A DNA stretch of 64,000 bases from Camelus bactrianus (GCF_048773025.1 NC_133574.1:12293501-12357500), one strand, 5' to 3'. Positions 24,954 to 37,249 are shown, counted from the first letter of the stretch. Numbers and translations are program-made. Notes: generated from the sequence alone by a model not told the origin.

Positions 24954-27182
24954 GTAAAGCAGAAATTCACAATTAAATCCTTTTTATTCTGGATTTTCCC
25001 CTTATCTCTCCATGGTCCTAGAAATTTTACTGTTTAATCTGTAAAATCTAGAAATCAATTTTAGTAAATAAGGCAAACTATGTTTTGTTTGAATCTCACT
25101 TCTAGGTAAGTTATCATAGTGTCTTAGATAAATTCTTTTATTTCTTGGCACTGTGTGGATGACTTAATTACATTTAGTAAGTCATTATTGAACGGCTGAG
25201 TTCCAGGCCTTTGGACTTAGAATTGTAGATATCAGTGACCAAAGTAAATGTCCTGCCCTAAAAGAGTCTTTAGTTCAATTGACAAGACATTATCTGCAGT
25301 CAGATTTAATACCATGTAATTGGGAAAGAAGCAGGCTGGAGAGAAGAATAAATTACATTGCATTGCAATCCCCAATTTCTGGGAATTTCATGGGAGCTCC
25401 ATGGCTGGATTGGCTTTTTTGAGTTATCCTGAGTTTCGGACAGGGGTGCTGATACATTTTTGAAGAGCTGCTCCAGAAGCCTTTCTAATTAAGAGGGCTG
25501 ACACGTGAAGACTGTCTTCCACCAGCACTCCCAACAGCTGGGGGAATAAGTCCTTCAGTTTTGAAAGGCAATCCAGGCAGCACCTGACTGGTTTTGAGAA
25601 CTTACAGTTAAGCATAACTAAGAAAGAGAAGTATCAATCTGTGAGTGAGGAAACATTTCTGATTCACCTTCTTAGCTACAAGGTGAAGAGTGTATTTGAG
25701 GGTTGGATTTAAGAGATGGGTTTACATTTTCTATGATGAAGTTCATCAACTACTCACAGAGTGTTCTGGAAATCTGTGAGACACCTCTGAATGTGCAAGT
25801 TCTATAAAAGTAAGTTTTTGTCCTACAAGAAACATTTTAAAATGGATTTTTGGTGTTTTAGCTTTCTGCTAATGGGTAAAATGAACTATCCCTCCTTTCC
25901 CCTTTTTGAGATTTATTTGGAAATAGTACCTACATTTTTATAGCTCTGTCTTTTTTCTCAACAGGAGTTAGAAAGTCTGCTTATTTTTAAAGCCATATAT
26001 CAAACAATGATATAATCTTGCTGTTGAAATAATTGCTTGTCATAACTGCTACTTCTTCTTATCCTAATTGATTATTTTTAAAAACTGGGTTTTGGGGAAA
26101 GAAAGTAATGAATAGACTCTTATCCCCCCAAACTCCCATTTAGAATCTTCTCAACATAAACCACAGTTTTTGCATTTACACTGGGAGCAACTTTACATGC
26201 CATTTATAATAAAAAAAAAAACTATTTCCAGTTTATGCCATCATTTAGACAATGCTATGATTTATACAACTTAGCCTGGGCTTTAGGGCCCTTGATTAGG
26301 CTGCATGAAACTCACCTTAACTTCTCCACTTGCCCTCTGCCCTCAAATGACTCTGTTCTAACTACAAGACCCCTGTCTTCTCCCATCTCTAATTTTGTTT
26401 CTCTGGATTTTCCTGTCTATGGGATCACCTTCATTTCTTCAGTTCCACATTTACCAGTTCTTTAATATTCAGCTCAAGATATTGAGGAAGCTTTCAGATC
26501 ACATACTCTTTCTCCAAATTTCATAGCCCTGTTCTTCCTTGATAGACTTCTAAATTTTAGTTTAGTGTTATAGCTATAGGTTTCACTGCTTATATACATT
26601 ACTGAGAGTAAGCCTTTTACAGATACTTCTATCATTGTTGCACTTACTGTTATGGATGTTTGTCCACTGCTTTGAAATTATCATGTTGAAAGAAAATTTT
26701 CATTTTTAGCATTGCTTTTTTAAAATCTAAGAACAGTGGGGGATATTTAGTAGCTTCCTGCAAGTATTTATTGATTGCATATAAGTTAAATACCCAGTTA
26801 TGCCAACTATGGTATATTTTATATGGACTCTGATTAATAAATATATGCAGAATGAATAAGTGCCCACACTCATCACTGAATTCCTAATTACACAACAGGT
26901 ACTGTATTAGTTTTTCTATATATGTTATTTTACTTTATCCAATTGAGGAAAAAGAAAGCACTGTGAACACTAGAATCCTTTTATATATGAAAAATTTGCA
27001 AACACAAAAAATGTCTCTGTAATTGTCAAAGTTGATATCTGCATTTACATCTGTCTTCAATTTCTTTGCATGGTGAGTATGTTAGCTGAAATAATAAATG
27101 AAACCATGATTGAAGAAGTGTACAGATGAATTTCTAATGTAGGGGTAAACTTCTAACTCTCTTGTTCTAATGTGCTTTCTAG

Positions 27183-27295
27183 GATGAGTCTAAGAAGGAT
27201 TCATGGATCTTTGCCCTGGCTGTGGTTCTCTGCAGTAGCTTTGTCTAGAACAGCATGAGCACCATCAACCACCAGGCCCTGGAGCATCTGCAGTA
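27183..27295 (+). pseudogene. GBP pseudogene, third coding exon
   Basis: The acceptor is TGCTTTCTAG. The exon reads DESKKDSWIFALAVVLCSSFV, then a TAG where GBPs have tyrosine, then NSMSTINHQALEHLQ. No donor is visible after CTGCAGTA; the following bases are TCCTTCC. Confidence 0.88.
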
Positions 27296-27492
27296 TCCTT
27301 CCAGGTCCTGAACCACCATGTTTCACTGAATTCATGGGGATGAGGATAGAGTCAGTCTCTCCCTTCCTGTCATTTAGTTTCTTGGGTGGAACAGAGGGGA
27401 CCCATGGCAAAAGAGTGTGTTTATAATATTTTTATACTAGAGAAATGTGGGAATTGTTGGTAGTGAGTTTCTTTTCCCTAACCAAATGTTAG

Positions 27493-27687
27493 TTATGCGA
27501 CAGAACTTGCAAAACATCAGGGCAAAGTCCTCTCAAACACCTGATAGAGTAGAAGATTCCACAGAATTTGTGAATTTCTTTCCAGACATTATCTGGACTG
27601 TATGGGATTTCACCATGGAGCTGTAGTTATGTGGTCAGCCTATCACAGAAGATGAGTACTTGGAGAATGCCCTGAAGCTGATTCCAG
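27493..27687 (+). pseudogene. GBP pseudogene, fourth coding exon
   Basis: The acceptor is CCAAATGTTAG. The exon starts with ATELAK, shifts frame by one base near AAACATCAGG, then reads IRAKSSQTPDRVEDSTEFV and FFPDIIWTVWDFTMEL. A TAG follows, then LCGQPITEDEYLENALKLIP. The guanine-binding TLRD/TVRD motif of GBPs appears as TVWD. The donor G|GTATCA is acceptable. Confidence 0.88.
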
Positions 27688-29016
27688 GTATCAGAGTATG
27701 GCCTGGGCAGTGTACGGTCCAATAGAGTGTGGGATCTACTAAACAATATCCCTCATCTCTGTGATTGCATTTGTATTTGAGACTAAATCAAAGTCTGTGA
27801 AAATGGTGGCTGGAAAGTGGGTTGCAAAGATCTAGGGGCTACAGTTGAAGTTTACTCAAGAAAAGTAAAGTGTAAAGTGAAATTACTCAAAACCAATTTG
27901 TTTTTTATACATCTTTAAATTTAGCATCCAGATTTACATGGGTGATGAAACATTCTAAAGACTGGACACTGTGTTTCCTGTTCCTTCAATTTTTCTCTGT
28001 TGAAGAAAACAACTAATCAGCTAATTGTTAGACATGAAACTGCAGTGAAAAGCTTACCTAATGAACAAAATATAGATTTCACATATTATTCTTTTCAAAG
28101 AGGGCTAGAAAACTTTCTAATCCTGTATAATTATATCATCTACAAAATGACTGTATGTTCTAAATAAACCTGAAGAAGTGACTGTCTTTACAATCTATGC
28201 CTTTTCAATAATACTGACAATTATTAGAATATTCATTTTACCTTCCACATCATAGCTTTCTCCTAATTCCCACATGTTTACCCATGAATTAATTACAAGT
28301 TAAAAAATTATTTTCATGGGTTACATTTCCAAGGATGTGTGTCTATTGAAACCTTGAGAGAAATATCAATCCCAATTTAGTCATTCTTCCTTTCATGTTT
28401 CTATTTATGATTTCTCAAAACAGCTATTAAGAAATTGGCTGGCAGGAGAGGACCAGATATGAACATTTACCTCAAAGAGATTATAGATTAGAGGTGATAC
28501 CTTAAAATTATATTTCAGGTACATTTATACTTCAGAGGTTTTTACTAATAAATACATAACACTGCATCAATTATTTTTAGCATCAAAACAGTTTTTCTTA
28601 AATAATGAGGATGTCATTCCTAATATTCCAATTACTGTCCATGATCCCTTGTTTGTAGCTCTCCTTTTTGGTTCCACAGCTCAATTCCTACATGAGGTTG
28701 AGTTGAGCAGAAAGTTTCATGTGACCTTTCATCCTTTTAGCTGCTAGTTAAGCAAACACATCATAGACAACCACTCTACTATGTGCATGTCTGGAGAGAC
28801 CAGCCATAGGTTTCCTTTACTGGATCAGATGTCTCCCTAAATTTCTCTGCAGTTATATCATTGGTATAAGTCTGATGTGCAAAGAAGTATTGAATGTCTA
28901 TGTTAAAACAGTTCTATGTGTAGAAATGACAAAGACACACAAATCCCTGCCATGAACACCTGTAACCCCCTCGCCTCAAGACTCTACACACTAATCCCTG
29001 TTTTTCTGTCCCTCAG

Positions 29017-29260
29017 GGAAGAATCCCAAAGCCCAAACATCCAATCTACCCAGAGACTGCATCAGGCATTATTTCCAAGATGGAAGTGTTTTGTCTTTGA
29101 CTGGCCAACATAGGAAAAAAAATTCTAGCCAATACTGTGATGGCATCTGAAGACCAACTGGATCCTAAATTCCAGGAGCAAACAAAAAAATTCTGTTCTT
29201 ACATCTTCACTGAAGCAAGGACCAAGACCCTCACAGAAGGAATCATGGTCACTGGGAAAG
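29017..29260 (+). pseudogene. GBP pseudogene, fifth coding exon
   Basis: The acceptor is TCTGTCCCTCAG. It reads GKNPKAQTSNLPRDCIRHYF, shifts frame near TTATTTCCAAG, and continues as PRWKCFVFDWPT. A TAG follows, and the frame then reads ILANTVMASEDQLDPKFQEQ up to EGIMVTGK. The donor AAAG|GTGAGT is intact. Confidence 0.9.
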
Positions 29261-30012
29261 GTGAGTCTCTTTTTCCCATTTCCATGGGGACTGCTATGTG
29301 TTGAATATTTTATATAATGTGCTTTCTAGTATTTTTGTTTGATTCTATAAAGGATTCTGATTTTACAGACTTTTATACTCCATGAAGAAATCTGTATACT
29401 TTATAATTATCTCACTTTGGGGGATTTACAAATTCCTTCCCCAAATTTCAACTTTTGTCAATGATATCGGTGACTCCCACTTATCTGAAAACATCCTCCA
29501 CTTAGAATATAATCACTCTCTTGGTGTAAAAACAGAATACTGCATGTTTTCAAAGAAAGTCCTATACAATAAATGTTCTTCACAAGGAGAATTCAAAAGA
29601 TAATTTGAGAATTTAGAGTGGTCCAAAAATAAATATTAGCCCATAAATCTCTGAAAATCCATTCAAAGCCTCAGAATTAGGAATAAATTAAACATAGTAC
29701 ACTTTGCCTCATCTGTCTATCTATGTAATCTGTATTGCTTTCAATTTTTAAAATGAGAAACTGTATTTTCCAGGTAGCCCCTAGTATGTTAGATAGAATT
29801 AGATATTAACTTTTTTAGTCCTGTGGCCTGGAAAACCATAAAAATGAAGAGTCAGTAGGAAAATGAAGGTGATAATAGTAGAAGGAGGTAGGGGTGCGTG
29901 TGTGTGTTTGTGTGTGTGCATGTGTATATGACCCTAGAAGCATAGTCTCAGAATCCTGGAGCCATTGATTGATAACTTGATATTTAGCCCCTAAATTTCC
30001 TGGCTTCTTCAG

Positions 30013-30291
30013 GGCTGAGGACTCTGGTTGTGACCTACCTGGATACTATCAATAGTGGAGCAGTACCTCGCTTGGGGAACGCAGTGACAACTCTGGCCCA
30101 GCTGGAGAACTCAGCTGCCATTCAGAAGGCAGACAACCACTACAGCGAGCAGATAGCCCAGCGAGTGAGCTTCCCCACAGACATGCTGCAGGAGCTGCTG
30201 GAGGCGCATGCTGCCTGTGAGAGGGAAGCCCCTGCAGTCTTTATGGAGCACTCCTTCAAGGAAGACAAGCAGGAGTTCTAGAGGAACCTTG
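30013..30291 (+). pseudogene. GBP pseudogene, sixth coding exon
   Basis: The acceptor is TGGCTTCTTCAG. The exon encodes the helical segment LRTLVVTYLDTINSGAVPRL, AQLENSAAIQKADNHY and the end HSFKEDKQEF. The codon after EF is TAG where GBPs have glutamine. The expected donor after GGAACCTTG is TCATAA, so the splice site is lost. Confidence 0.9.
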
Positions 30292-30990
30292 TCATAATCT
30301 GTCTTGGTATTTACTTTATGTCGCCTCCCCTTGAAGAATGAAGCCTAGAAGTGTTGTTACCAGTCCCATGGCTCATCTCTCACTCAAGGATAAAGTAGTC
30401 CATGTTCTCATGAGGGACAGAGTTTCAAAGGACTACATTTCCTTCTTTTTTGACTGCCAGAACTCAGGCAGTTTATCTGGAACTCCCTTTGACCTTCAAT
30501 GAAAAATCAGTATAGATATCCTCTTGAAATAAATACTTCTGTGGATTCCAAGCCTGTCCAGAACACCCAAGACATTCTTTAGCTGGCTTATTTTCTGTGA
30601 ACACACTCCTATGACTGGGAACCAAAATTTCTCTTTTCAGATCCACATCTCAGGCCACTTTCAGCTTAGGTTGCTCCTTGTTGTATCTATCATTGAAGAC
30701 AGAATCACTGAATGTGGCAGCTTCAAGGAACCAGAGAGATTAGGTAATGTAACTCCAACAGCTCAGATGAAATACCCAAAGGAGGTTAGGGAACTTCCCC
30801 ATGGTCTTCCAGAGTTTTCAGAGCTGTGAATAAATCAAATCTTGTGACTGCTGTTTTATTACATGTCCTCCAACAGAATACTTTTCTCATGAGGAACACA
30901 ATTAGACCAATTCTTCTACCAGATCCTTTGGAAATTTACTTCCTCTGTTCCTTGCTTCTGGTGACAGCCCTCTATCTTTCTTCCCTCTAG

Positions 30991-31203
30991 GAAATCATAA
31001 AGAATAAGAAAGATGATTTCTTGATGCAGAATGAAGAGACATCAATCAAATATTGCCAGACTAAACTTGATCAGCTTTCAAAGGCACTAATAAAAAGTAT
31101 CTCAGCAGGAACTTTCTCTGTTCCTGGAGGTCATGAACTCTACAGGAAAGCAAAGGAAATTATTGAAAAGGAATATTACCAAGTGCCCATGAAAGGAGTG
31201 AAG
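30991..31203 (+). pseudogene. GBP pseudogene, seventh coding exon (open)
   Basis: The acceptor is CTTCCCTCTAG and the donor AAG|GTGAGG. The exon is 213 bp, 71 codons, and open throughout: EIIKNKKDDFLMQNEETSIK and SAGTFSVPGGHELYRKAKEI. The FSVPGGH motif is typical of GBPs. I see no lesion. Confidence 0.92.
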
Positions 31204-31590
31204 GTGAGGAATAAGGGAAACATGGGGAACCTACAGAATACTCAAAGGGGTCTCCTGAAAATCTGAGAGTGCATCTCCATGCATGCATAAAGAGAGTGTA
31301 TGGGGCCATTCAAACAGCTGTGGCTTTTAAGGTTCACTGCATGCTATTTATTCCTGAAGAGAGTACAAATGTCAACTCCCAACCATGAGTACAGATTTCT
31401 TAAATCAACAAGAGACAGAACAGAAATTATTCATTTTTTTTACTCAACAACATATTTGACGTGTTGAGCACTGATAATTTACAAGTCAGTCTTTGTACAC
31501 AAGGATGATCACAAGTGAGACAGGAAGTCAACTACATAGGCAAGCTATAACACTCTGGAAAGAGCTACTTAGGTGTTAGAAACAAAAATA

Positions 31591-31592
31591 AT

Positions 31593-31674
<82 letters not shown>
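31591..31674. repeat. (AAT)n trinucleotide microsatellite
   Basis: About 27 AAT units, almost pure, in the intron after the seventh GBP-like exon. Confidence 0.95.
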
Positions 31675-31680
<6 letters not shown>

Positions 31681-31737
31681 CAATAATAATGCAACTAATA
31701 TATATTGAACTGTTGTTTCCTATAGCCAAAATGTTAA

Positions 31738-31905
31738 GCTCTTTCCCTAGACTCTTTAACTTAATCTTTCAAATAGCATTAAGAAGCATCTACATTATCA
31801 ACATTTTAAAGATCTCAACTGAGAAGCATAGGCAGGTTAAAATAAGTTGTCTAAAGTTATAACCAGCTAGTGGCAGAGGAGAACAGCAGCACAATTTAGA
31901 GGCAC
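31738..31905 (+). repeat. MIR SINE fragment
   Basis: AACTTAATCTTTCAAATAGC, ACATTTTAAAGATCTCAACTGAGAAGCATAGGCAGGTTAA and ACCAGCTAGTGGCAGAGGAG follow the 3' part of the MIR consensus (fraction of 'dimension' text: gauge of solids such as tail 'gaaactgaggcacagagaggttaa'). Confidence 0.6.
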
Positions 31906-32184
31906 TATTTCACACTGGTAAAGCAGATATGTAAAAGCACCAGAGATTTGGGGTTTGTAGAACTGAACATGATTCTGACTGGCTGGATTCTAGAGTGGGG
32001 AGAAGGAAGTAGCACTGGGCAAGAGACTGGAGAGAGACAGGTCAGTCTAAGGAGCTTGGACTCATTGTAAGGAACCACTGTGGAACTTTAAAATTGAAGC
32101 AAAAGTTACATGGACTTAGTTGTCTTTGCATCACTAATTTCCCTTTTGGAAATCTAATTTCTGTGCTCCTCCTTGGTTCCTCAG

Positions 32185-32283
32185 GCAAATGAGTTCCTCC
32201 AGAGGTTTCTGCAGTCCCAGATGGCACTAGAGAAATCCTGCAGGCAGATAAAGCCCTCACTGATGGGGAGAAGCCCATAGCAG
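32185..32283 (+). pseudogene. GBP pseudogene, eighth coding exon
   Basis: The acceptor is TTGGTTCCTCAG. It reads ANEFLQRFLQSQMALEK and then shifts frame, most simply through a 4-bp loss after GAGAAA. The remainder reads ILQADKALTDGEKPIA in the new frame. The donor G|GTACAG is kept. Confidence 0.88.
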
Positions 32284-32624
32284 GTACAGGGTAGGGCTGG
32301 GCTCACAGTGGGATGTATATGATCTTGCAGTGCCCTCTGACAGGTGTGAGAGCAAAACCTTCCCAATACCGGAGCTTCCTTCCTTTCTGTGGAACAACCC
32401 TGCTGCATCTGGAAACAGCAAAGGGAACTGTGGTTGGACCCCAGACAGGCAGAGCCTTTTCTCTCACATTCTGAAGTGTGTTCTCGATGGTGTGGACATG
32501 GGGTTTTGGGGGAGGACTTCAGAGATTTCCTACCTCTCTCTTTAATTTGGTTTGGCCTCTGAGCTCAGGAGGGTGGAGGTCAATCCTTGCCTATTTTTCC
32601 CTCCCTAATACCTTCCTGTGGCAG

Positions 32625-32818
32625 AAGAGTGGACCTGGAAGGAGACAGCTGAGAAGGAAAAGGAGCTGCTGAAACAGAAACTGCAGGAGCAGCAGCAGCA
32701 GGTGGAGGCTCAGAAGAGAAGTCTCCAGAAACACATAGTTCAGATAATGGAGAAGACGGTGAGAGAAAGAGAAAACCTGCTGAGAGAGCCAAACAAGATA
32801 TTGGAGCATCAGCTGAAG
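32625..32818 (+). pseudogene. GBP pseudogene, ninth coding exon (open)
   Basis: The acceptor is CCTTCCTGTGGCAG and the donor AAG|GTGAAT. At 194 bp it preserves the phase and is fully open. It encodes the charged coiled coil EKEKELLKQKLQEQQQQVEA and RERENLLREPNKILEHQL. Confidence 0.9.
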
Positions 32819-33793
32819 GTGAATCAGGCTGTGGCAGTAGTAGAGCTTGATAGATTTGCCCTGGTACCCCAGGAATGGAAGGGTGAAGGTTACAGCATGG
32901 TCATGCAGAGATCACAAGTGCATCTACTGCTTGTGATTTATTAAAACCCTGAAGCCTTTGAATCCTTCCAAAACCTTTAAATTTGGCTCTGTAAGTAGAC
33001 TTTGGACAGTTCAGGATGAGTATTCCCCCCCTCTACTCCAAGCCCTCAGAGAATATAAATAGGGCTGAATAGCCATTTAGAGAATTTTAAAATGACCTCA
33101 CAGGGCTTCATTGAACAGATATTCCAATTATGTGTGTTTAATATGAACAACAACTAGTATGCTCTACCAAGGTCACTACCTTTTACCAGGAGACCTGCTC
33201 AGCCCAAGGCCCTGAGGTAGATCTGTTCTGACATAAGACTACCAGAAATGTCCAGACTTAAAAACACATAGAAATGATAGATTTTACACTTGCTGCATTG
33301 CCTCCAGGTGTGGACAGATCCCCAAGCTATCATGTGGCTTGGAGGGATTTCTCTCATTGTTCATCTGAACATGATTTATAAGAGATTTCTATAATTTAGG
33401 GGCCATGTGTTTATAACAGATTTCTATAATATGGGTGACAGTGTCATCCTGAGTGGGACTGAGAATTAGTGCAGTCAGACCAAGGCTACCTCTCATATGC
33501 ATTTTTTGACTGGAAAATATTACATTTGTCCTCATGCCAGGCTTAGCCTCCTGGCAAATCCCTAAGGTATATGAATATTATTAAGGCTGTAAACTACACT
33601 TCTTCTTAATATTTCGGTCCAAACCAGGAAATATCCCTTGTTACAAGAGTCTCCTTTCATGATTAAGAGAGAACAATATTAGGAATAAAACAAAGATAGT
33701 CTGACAAAGTTTCAAAGTTTGACAAAATGTAATCCTTGAAAAAATGGGGGATTTAAAAAGTTTTACTTCCTTCCTCATTTTTTTTTTTTTTAG

Positions 33794-34021
33794 GTCCAAG
33801 AAGATCGGTGTACTGAAGGATTTAGAAAGAAATGTGAGGAGATGAGTACAGAGATAAATCATTTGGGAGAGAGAATTGTTGATACTAAAAATGATGATAG
33901 TTCCTTGCTTGCACAAGCCTTGGACAACCTTGGCAAAAGAATCGCTTCGTTATTGCCTGCCCCAGCTAATATTCTTGGTAATGTTATGAAAGTAGAGAGC
34001 TCACTATTTAAAAAGAAGTAG
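33794..34021 (+). pseudogene. GBP pseudogene, last coding exon (open to its stop)
   Basis: A T-rich tract ends in the acceptor TTTTAG. The exon is open for 75 codons to TAG at 34019-34021: VQEDRCTEGFRKKCEEMSTE, then LLAQALDNLGKRIASLLPAP, ending SSLFKKK. The glycine/leucine-rich tail with PAPANILGNVMK is of the GBP4/6/7 type. A possible AATAAA lies at 34175-34180. Confidence 0.88.
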
Positions 34022-35217
34022 CTCTTCTTGTAAAGAAATCAGATATATAATATAATATACATGTATGTTCTCTGGCCTATTTCTGATATGCATGCTTTTC
34101 ACTTTCATCCAGCAATGCTTTAAATATAAAAAGTGAATTCTAGAGAATACTGATGCCTGGCCCACATTAGATAGAATAAATGCATGGACACTTTGATATA
34201 GTGTGTTCAGTTTTAGAAAATATATATGTGTGCAAAATCATATATATGTGTATGTACATATATACAAGAGTTTCACTGAGGCTTCAATTCTAATGGCAAA
34301 AGATTGGAAACCACTTAATGCTCATTTATGTAATTTGGTAATATATATTTTGCATGTATTTATACTAGAATTCTATGTTGCTAGTAAATAGATAGTGGAG
34401 CTCTATTTGTATAAATATAGAACAATCTGGAAGATAGAATGTAGAGTGAAAAAATGAGGCACAAAACAGTTTGTATAATGTGTTCACCGTAAAAAAAAAA
34501 AAGGCAATTATTTTGGGCACTCATAAACATGTATGTATAGTACATTTCTGGAAGATTCATTAGAAATTGGTATCATTGGTTCTTCCTGGAGAAGACAGCT
34601 TGGCATCAGGGATGGAAAGGACACATGCTTTTCATTATATACTCTATATTTTCAATTTTGCAAAGTTAGCTTGTGTTATTTCTCGAATAACAAAGAAAAC
34701 AAACTACAATACTAATAATTAAAATAGTAAATGGAATGTGAATAAATGGAATTGCTCATTGCTTCCAGAAATGACATTAGCCTGCTAAATGAGGAGTATA
34801 AGACTAAGATCAGAATACTAGAAAATAACGTTTGCATCCTAATCTTGTTTTTGCTTTGGCCTTGGTTTTTAATCCCTTATATTTGCTTCAAAAATAAGGT
34901 ATGAACTTTCCTGTTACCCCTTGAAATCTCAACAACAGTAACCTTTATTTCATAGGTTTCAATTACACTTTTACAGTGTTTAGAAACAAATTACTAAACA
35001 CTAAGAATAGTCACTGGTGAGAGGAATTCCCATCATCCTTAAGTTCAGTGGTGGCGTCTCTGCTGTTGGCAAGTACAGAAGGCGTGATGCACCACTGCAG
35101 AAATGGATGCCTTGATAGTAATGGGGAATGAAAAACCCAGACACACAGAGGCCAGGTGTTGGCATTTAAACATCAGAATTCAAGTACAGTACAATAAGGG
35201 TAATGAGCATCGTGGTT
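34022..35217. other. Gene-free stretch after the GBP pseudogene
   Basis: Presumed relic 3' UTR with an AATAAA at 34175-34180, followed by AT-rich sequence. I see nothing further. Confidence 0.4.
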
Positions 35218-35400
35218 TGTCTTAGCTCAGGCTGCTATAACAAATTACCATAGACTGTGTGGCTTACAAAACAAACATTTATTTCTCCCAGTCCTGGAGG
35301 CTGTAAGTCCAAAAGCACTGTGCCAGCATTGTTATTTTCTTGGTAAGGGTCCTCTTACAGCTTTACAGATGACAAGGTTCTTACTGTGTCCTACCATGGT

Positions 35401-35442
<42 letters not shown>

Positions 35443-35607
35443 TGAATCTCATGATTCTTTGTTATACAGGCACTAATTAGATTCATGAAGGCCCCACACT
35501 CATTATCTAATCCCTCGCAAACCCCATTTCCAAGCACATTGGGACATTGGTATTTGGGGTTTCCTCAAATGGATTTTGGAGAACACATTCAAACATTCAG
35601 TCTATAA
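35218..35607 (-). mobile_element. MLT1-type LTR (ERVL-MaLR), solo fossil
   Basis: In + orientation it reads TGTCTTAGCTCAGGCTGCTA, ACCATAGACTGTGTGGCTTA, CAGTCCTGGAGGCTGTAAGTCC, TTACTGTGTCCTACCATGG and ends ACATTCAGTCTATA. This is the reverse complement of an MLT1-class LTR of the mammalian apparent LTR retrotransposons. No internal region adjoins it. It is an old, decayed copy, probably from early eutherian times, and a GA run has expanded inside it. Confidence 0.85.
35404..35433. repeat. (GA)n microsatellite inside the LTR
   Basis: An uninterrupted AGAG run of about 30 bp. Confidence 0.9.
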
Positions 35608-36699
35608 TTTGGTTGGAGTGGCAGCCAGCAGACCTGACCAGAGAAAATTCTGAAGATGGCAAATAAAACAAGGTGTCTGTAGAGAAAAAAAGAATGGGGA
35701 GGAAACCATTGTAATCAAGGATATTTATAGGAAGCTGAGAGGTAACATTGATAAAAGGTTATAATCCGTAGCCTTGGTCTAAACCAATTTCAGATGATGG
35801 AACTATCACCTGGAGGGGAGGGCAGGATCCCAGGAGAGAGGACCTTGCAACTCTGGGATGAGGATAAATGATAATGATTTTCCAGTTCCTCTCCTAGGGG
35901 ACCTCTGGAAATGTACTTGGATCCATATGCTGGGAAATGAGAATGCCCAAACACTTCAAGGACTCTCAGAATCAGGATCCAAGCTAGGAGTGATGCTCAG
36001 ATCCTGAAAAGACATCACAGTCTCCCTGTTAGAGGTACATGACATCCTGGTATGAACACAGTCTTGGCCCAGGTGCAACTAACTTGGTCTAGTATTTTTT
36101 TCAAATAAAAGTATAGTTCGTCTGAAGACAGACACCATTTTATATATATATATGTATTTTCTTTACATCTTCATAGTGTATGTTTAGGCACAGAGGGTAC
36201 TTAGTAAGAAACTTCTGTATAAACAAAAAGCTGACACATGTGTGATAGTTTTCAATTGCCAGAATTCCATGATCACACCAAACCTCTGAGATAATAGATT
36301 GTTTGGATTTTAGATATTAGATTAAGGTCTCTAATTTGACTTAAGGACCAGAGGAGCAGAAGAAACACTTTTGGTACAGTTTCCCCCTCTGTGACCTTAT
36401 TCACCACAGTCTCAGTATCTCTGCGAGGATGTTAACTCATCTCCACTGGAGAATTTAAATGACTCCATCTAGTCGTGGCTTCAAGTGTTCAGAAGGAAGA
36501 ATGAATGTCTTTGCCTTTTAAAGAAGAAACCATAGAGTAATGAATATGTGAACAATGTATCATGGGGTTTAATGCAAAAGTAAACGATTCTACAGAAATA
36601 TCTGTATATCTGTTCCCACTGAGAGCTTGACTTAAGCAGATGTTCTAATCCCTTGGACTAGACACACCCTGCATTGAAGAGCAAAGAGAAGCCTTGTCT
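35608..36699. other. Gene-free stretch, unassigned
   Basis: No exon or named repeat is seen. A short TA run lies near 36141-36150. Confidence 0.4.
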
Positions 36700-36990
36700 C
36701 TTTTAGATTCGACATACAAGTGATATCACACTGTACTTGTCTTTCTCTGACCTATCTCACTTAGCATAATGTGCTCAAGGTCCATTGATGTTGCAAATCG
36801 CAGGATATCCACCTTCCTTGTGACTGAATAATATTCCCTTGTGTATATGTATATGTGCCACATCTTTTGTATCCATTCATGTGTTGGCATTTAGGTTGCT
36901 TTCATTTCTTGGCTACTGTGGTTAATGCTGCAATAAACTTGAGTGCAGATATCTCTTTGAAATACTGTTTCTATTTTCTTTCAATAAAAA
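36700..36990 (-). mobile_element. LINE-1 3' fragment, antisense
   Basis: In + orientation: ACATACAAGTGATATCACAC, TGTCTTTCTCTGACCTATCTCACTTAGCATAATG, TGCCACATCTTTTGTATCCATTCATG and TTCATTTCTTGGCTACTGTGGTTAATGCTGC. This is antisense L1 ORF2 C-terminus and 3' UTR, truncated at both ends. Confidence 0.8.
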
Positions 36991-37249
36991 ATAATAAAAC
37001 TGACAATGGTCACTTAGAAAAATAAAAAGGCTTTAAAAAGTAGTTAACAACTTATTCACACATCTATTCTAATCCTCATTAAGGAATGCTTGGTTCTAAT
37101 TATTTACATTGTTTGTTAAATTCTTATGTCCTCCCTGCCATTGTTCTGGATTATGTAAAGAGAGAAAAGCAAAGATCTTGTCCTCATGCAGCTTACACTG
37201 TGTATGGGCCTTACATAATTTTATTTAGGCAGAAATAAATATTGTAATT

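Larger units (their letters stand above)
23845..34021 (+). pseudogene. Guanylate-binding protein (GBP4/6/7-like) pseudogene, ten coding exons
   Basis: GBPs are interferon-induced dynamin-like GTPases that coat pathogen vacuoles and bacteria. The coding exons of a GBP are all recognisable here, in order and on one strand. The first has the start codon and P-loop GPYHTGKS. The next two carry the rest of the G domain (TKGIWMWCVPHPHKPN, DSWIFALAVVLCSSF, STINHQALEHL). The helical domain (PITEDEYLENALKLIPG, DQLDPKFQEQTKKFCSYIF, AQLENSAAIQKA, GTFSVPGGHELY) and the C-terminal coiled coil follow. The C-terminus most resembles the GBP4/6/7 group and lacks a CaaX box. By my count there are six in-frame stops, three frameshifts and two lost donors. 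The G3 motif DTEG is replaced by HN-stop-S, and the G4-type TLRD/TVRD motif reads TVWD. It is unprocessed, since introns are retained. A duplicated family member is more likely than a unitary loss, but that cannot be decided here. Confidence 0.92.

Noticed and set aside
27201-27410. A minus-strand frame opposite the third GBP exon
   Set aside because: It is the antisense shadow of a clearly recognised GBP exon.
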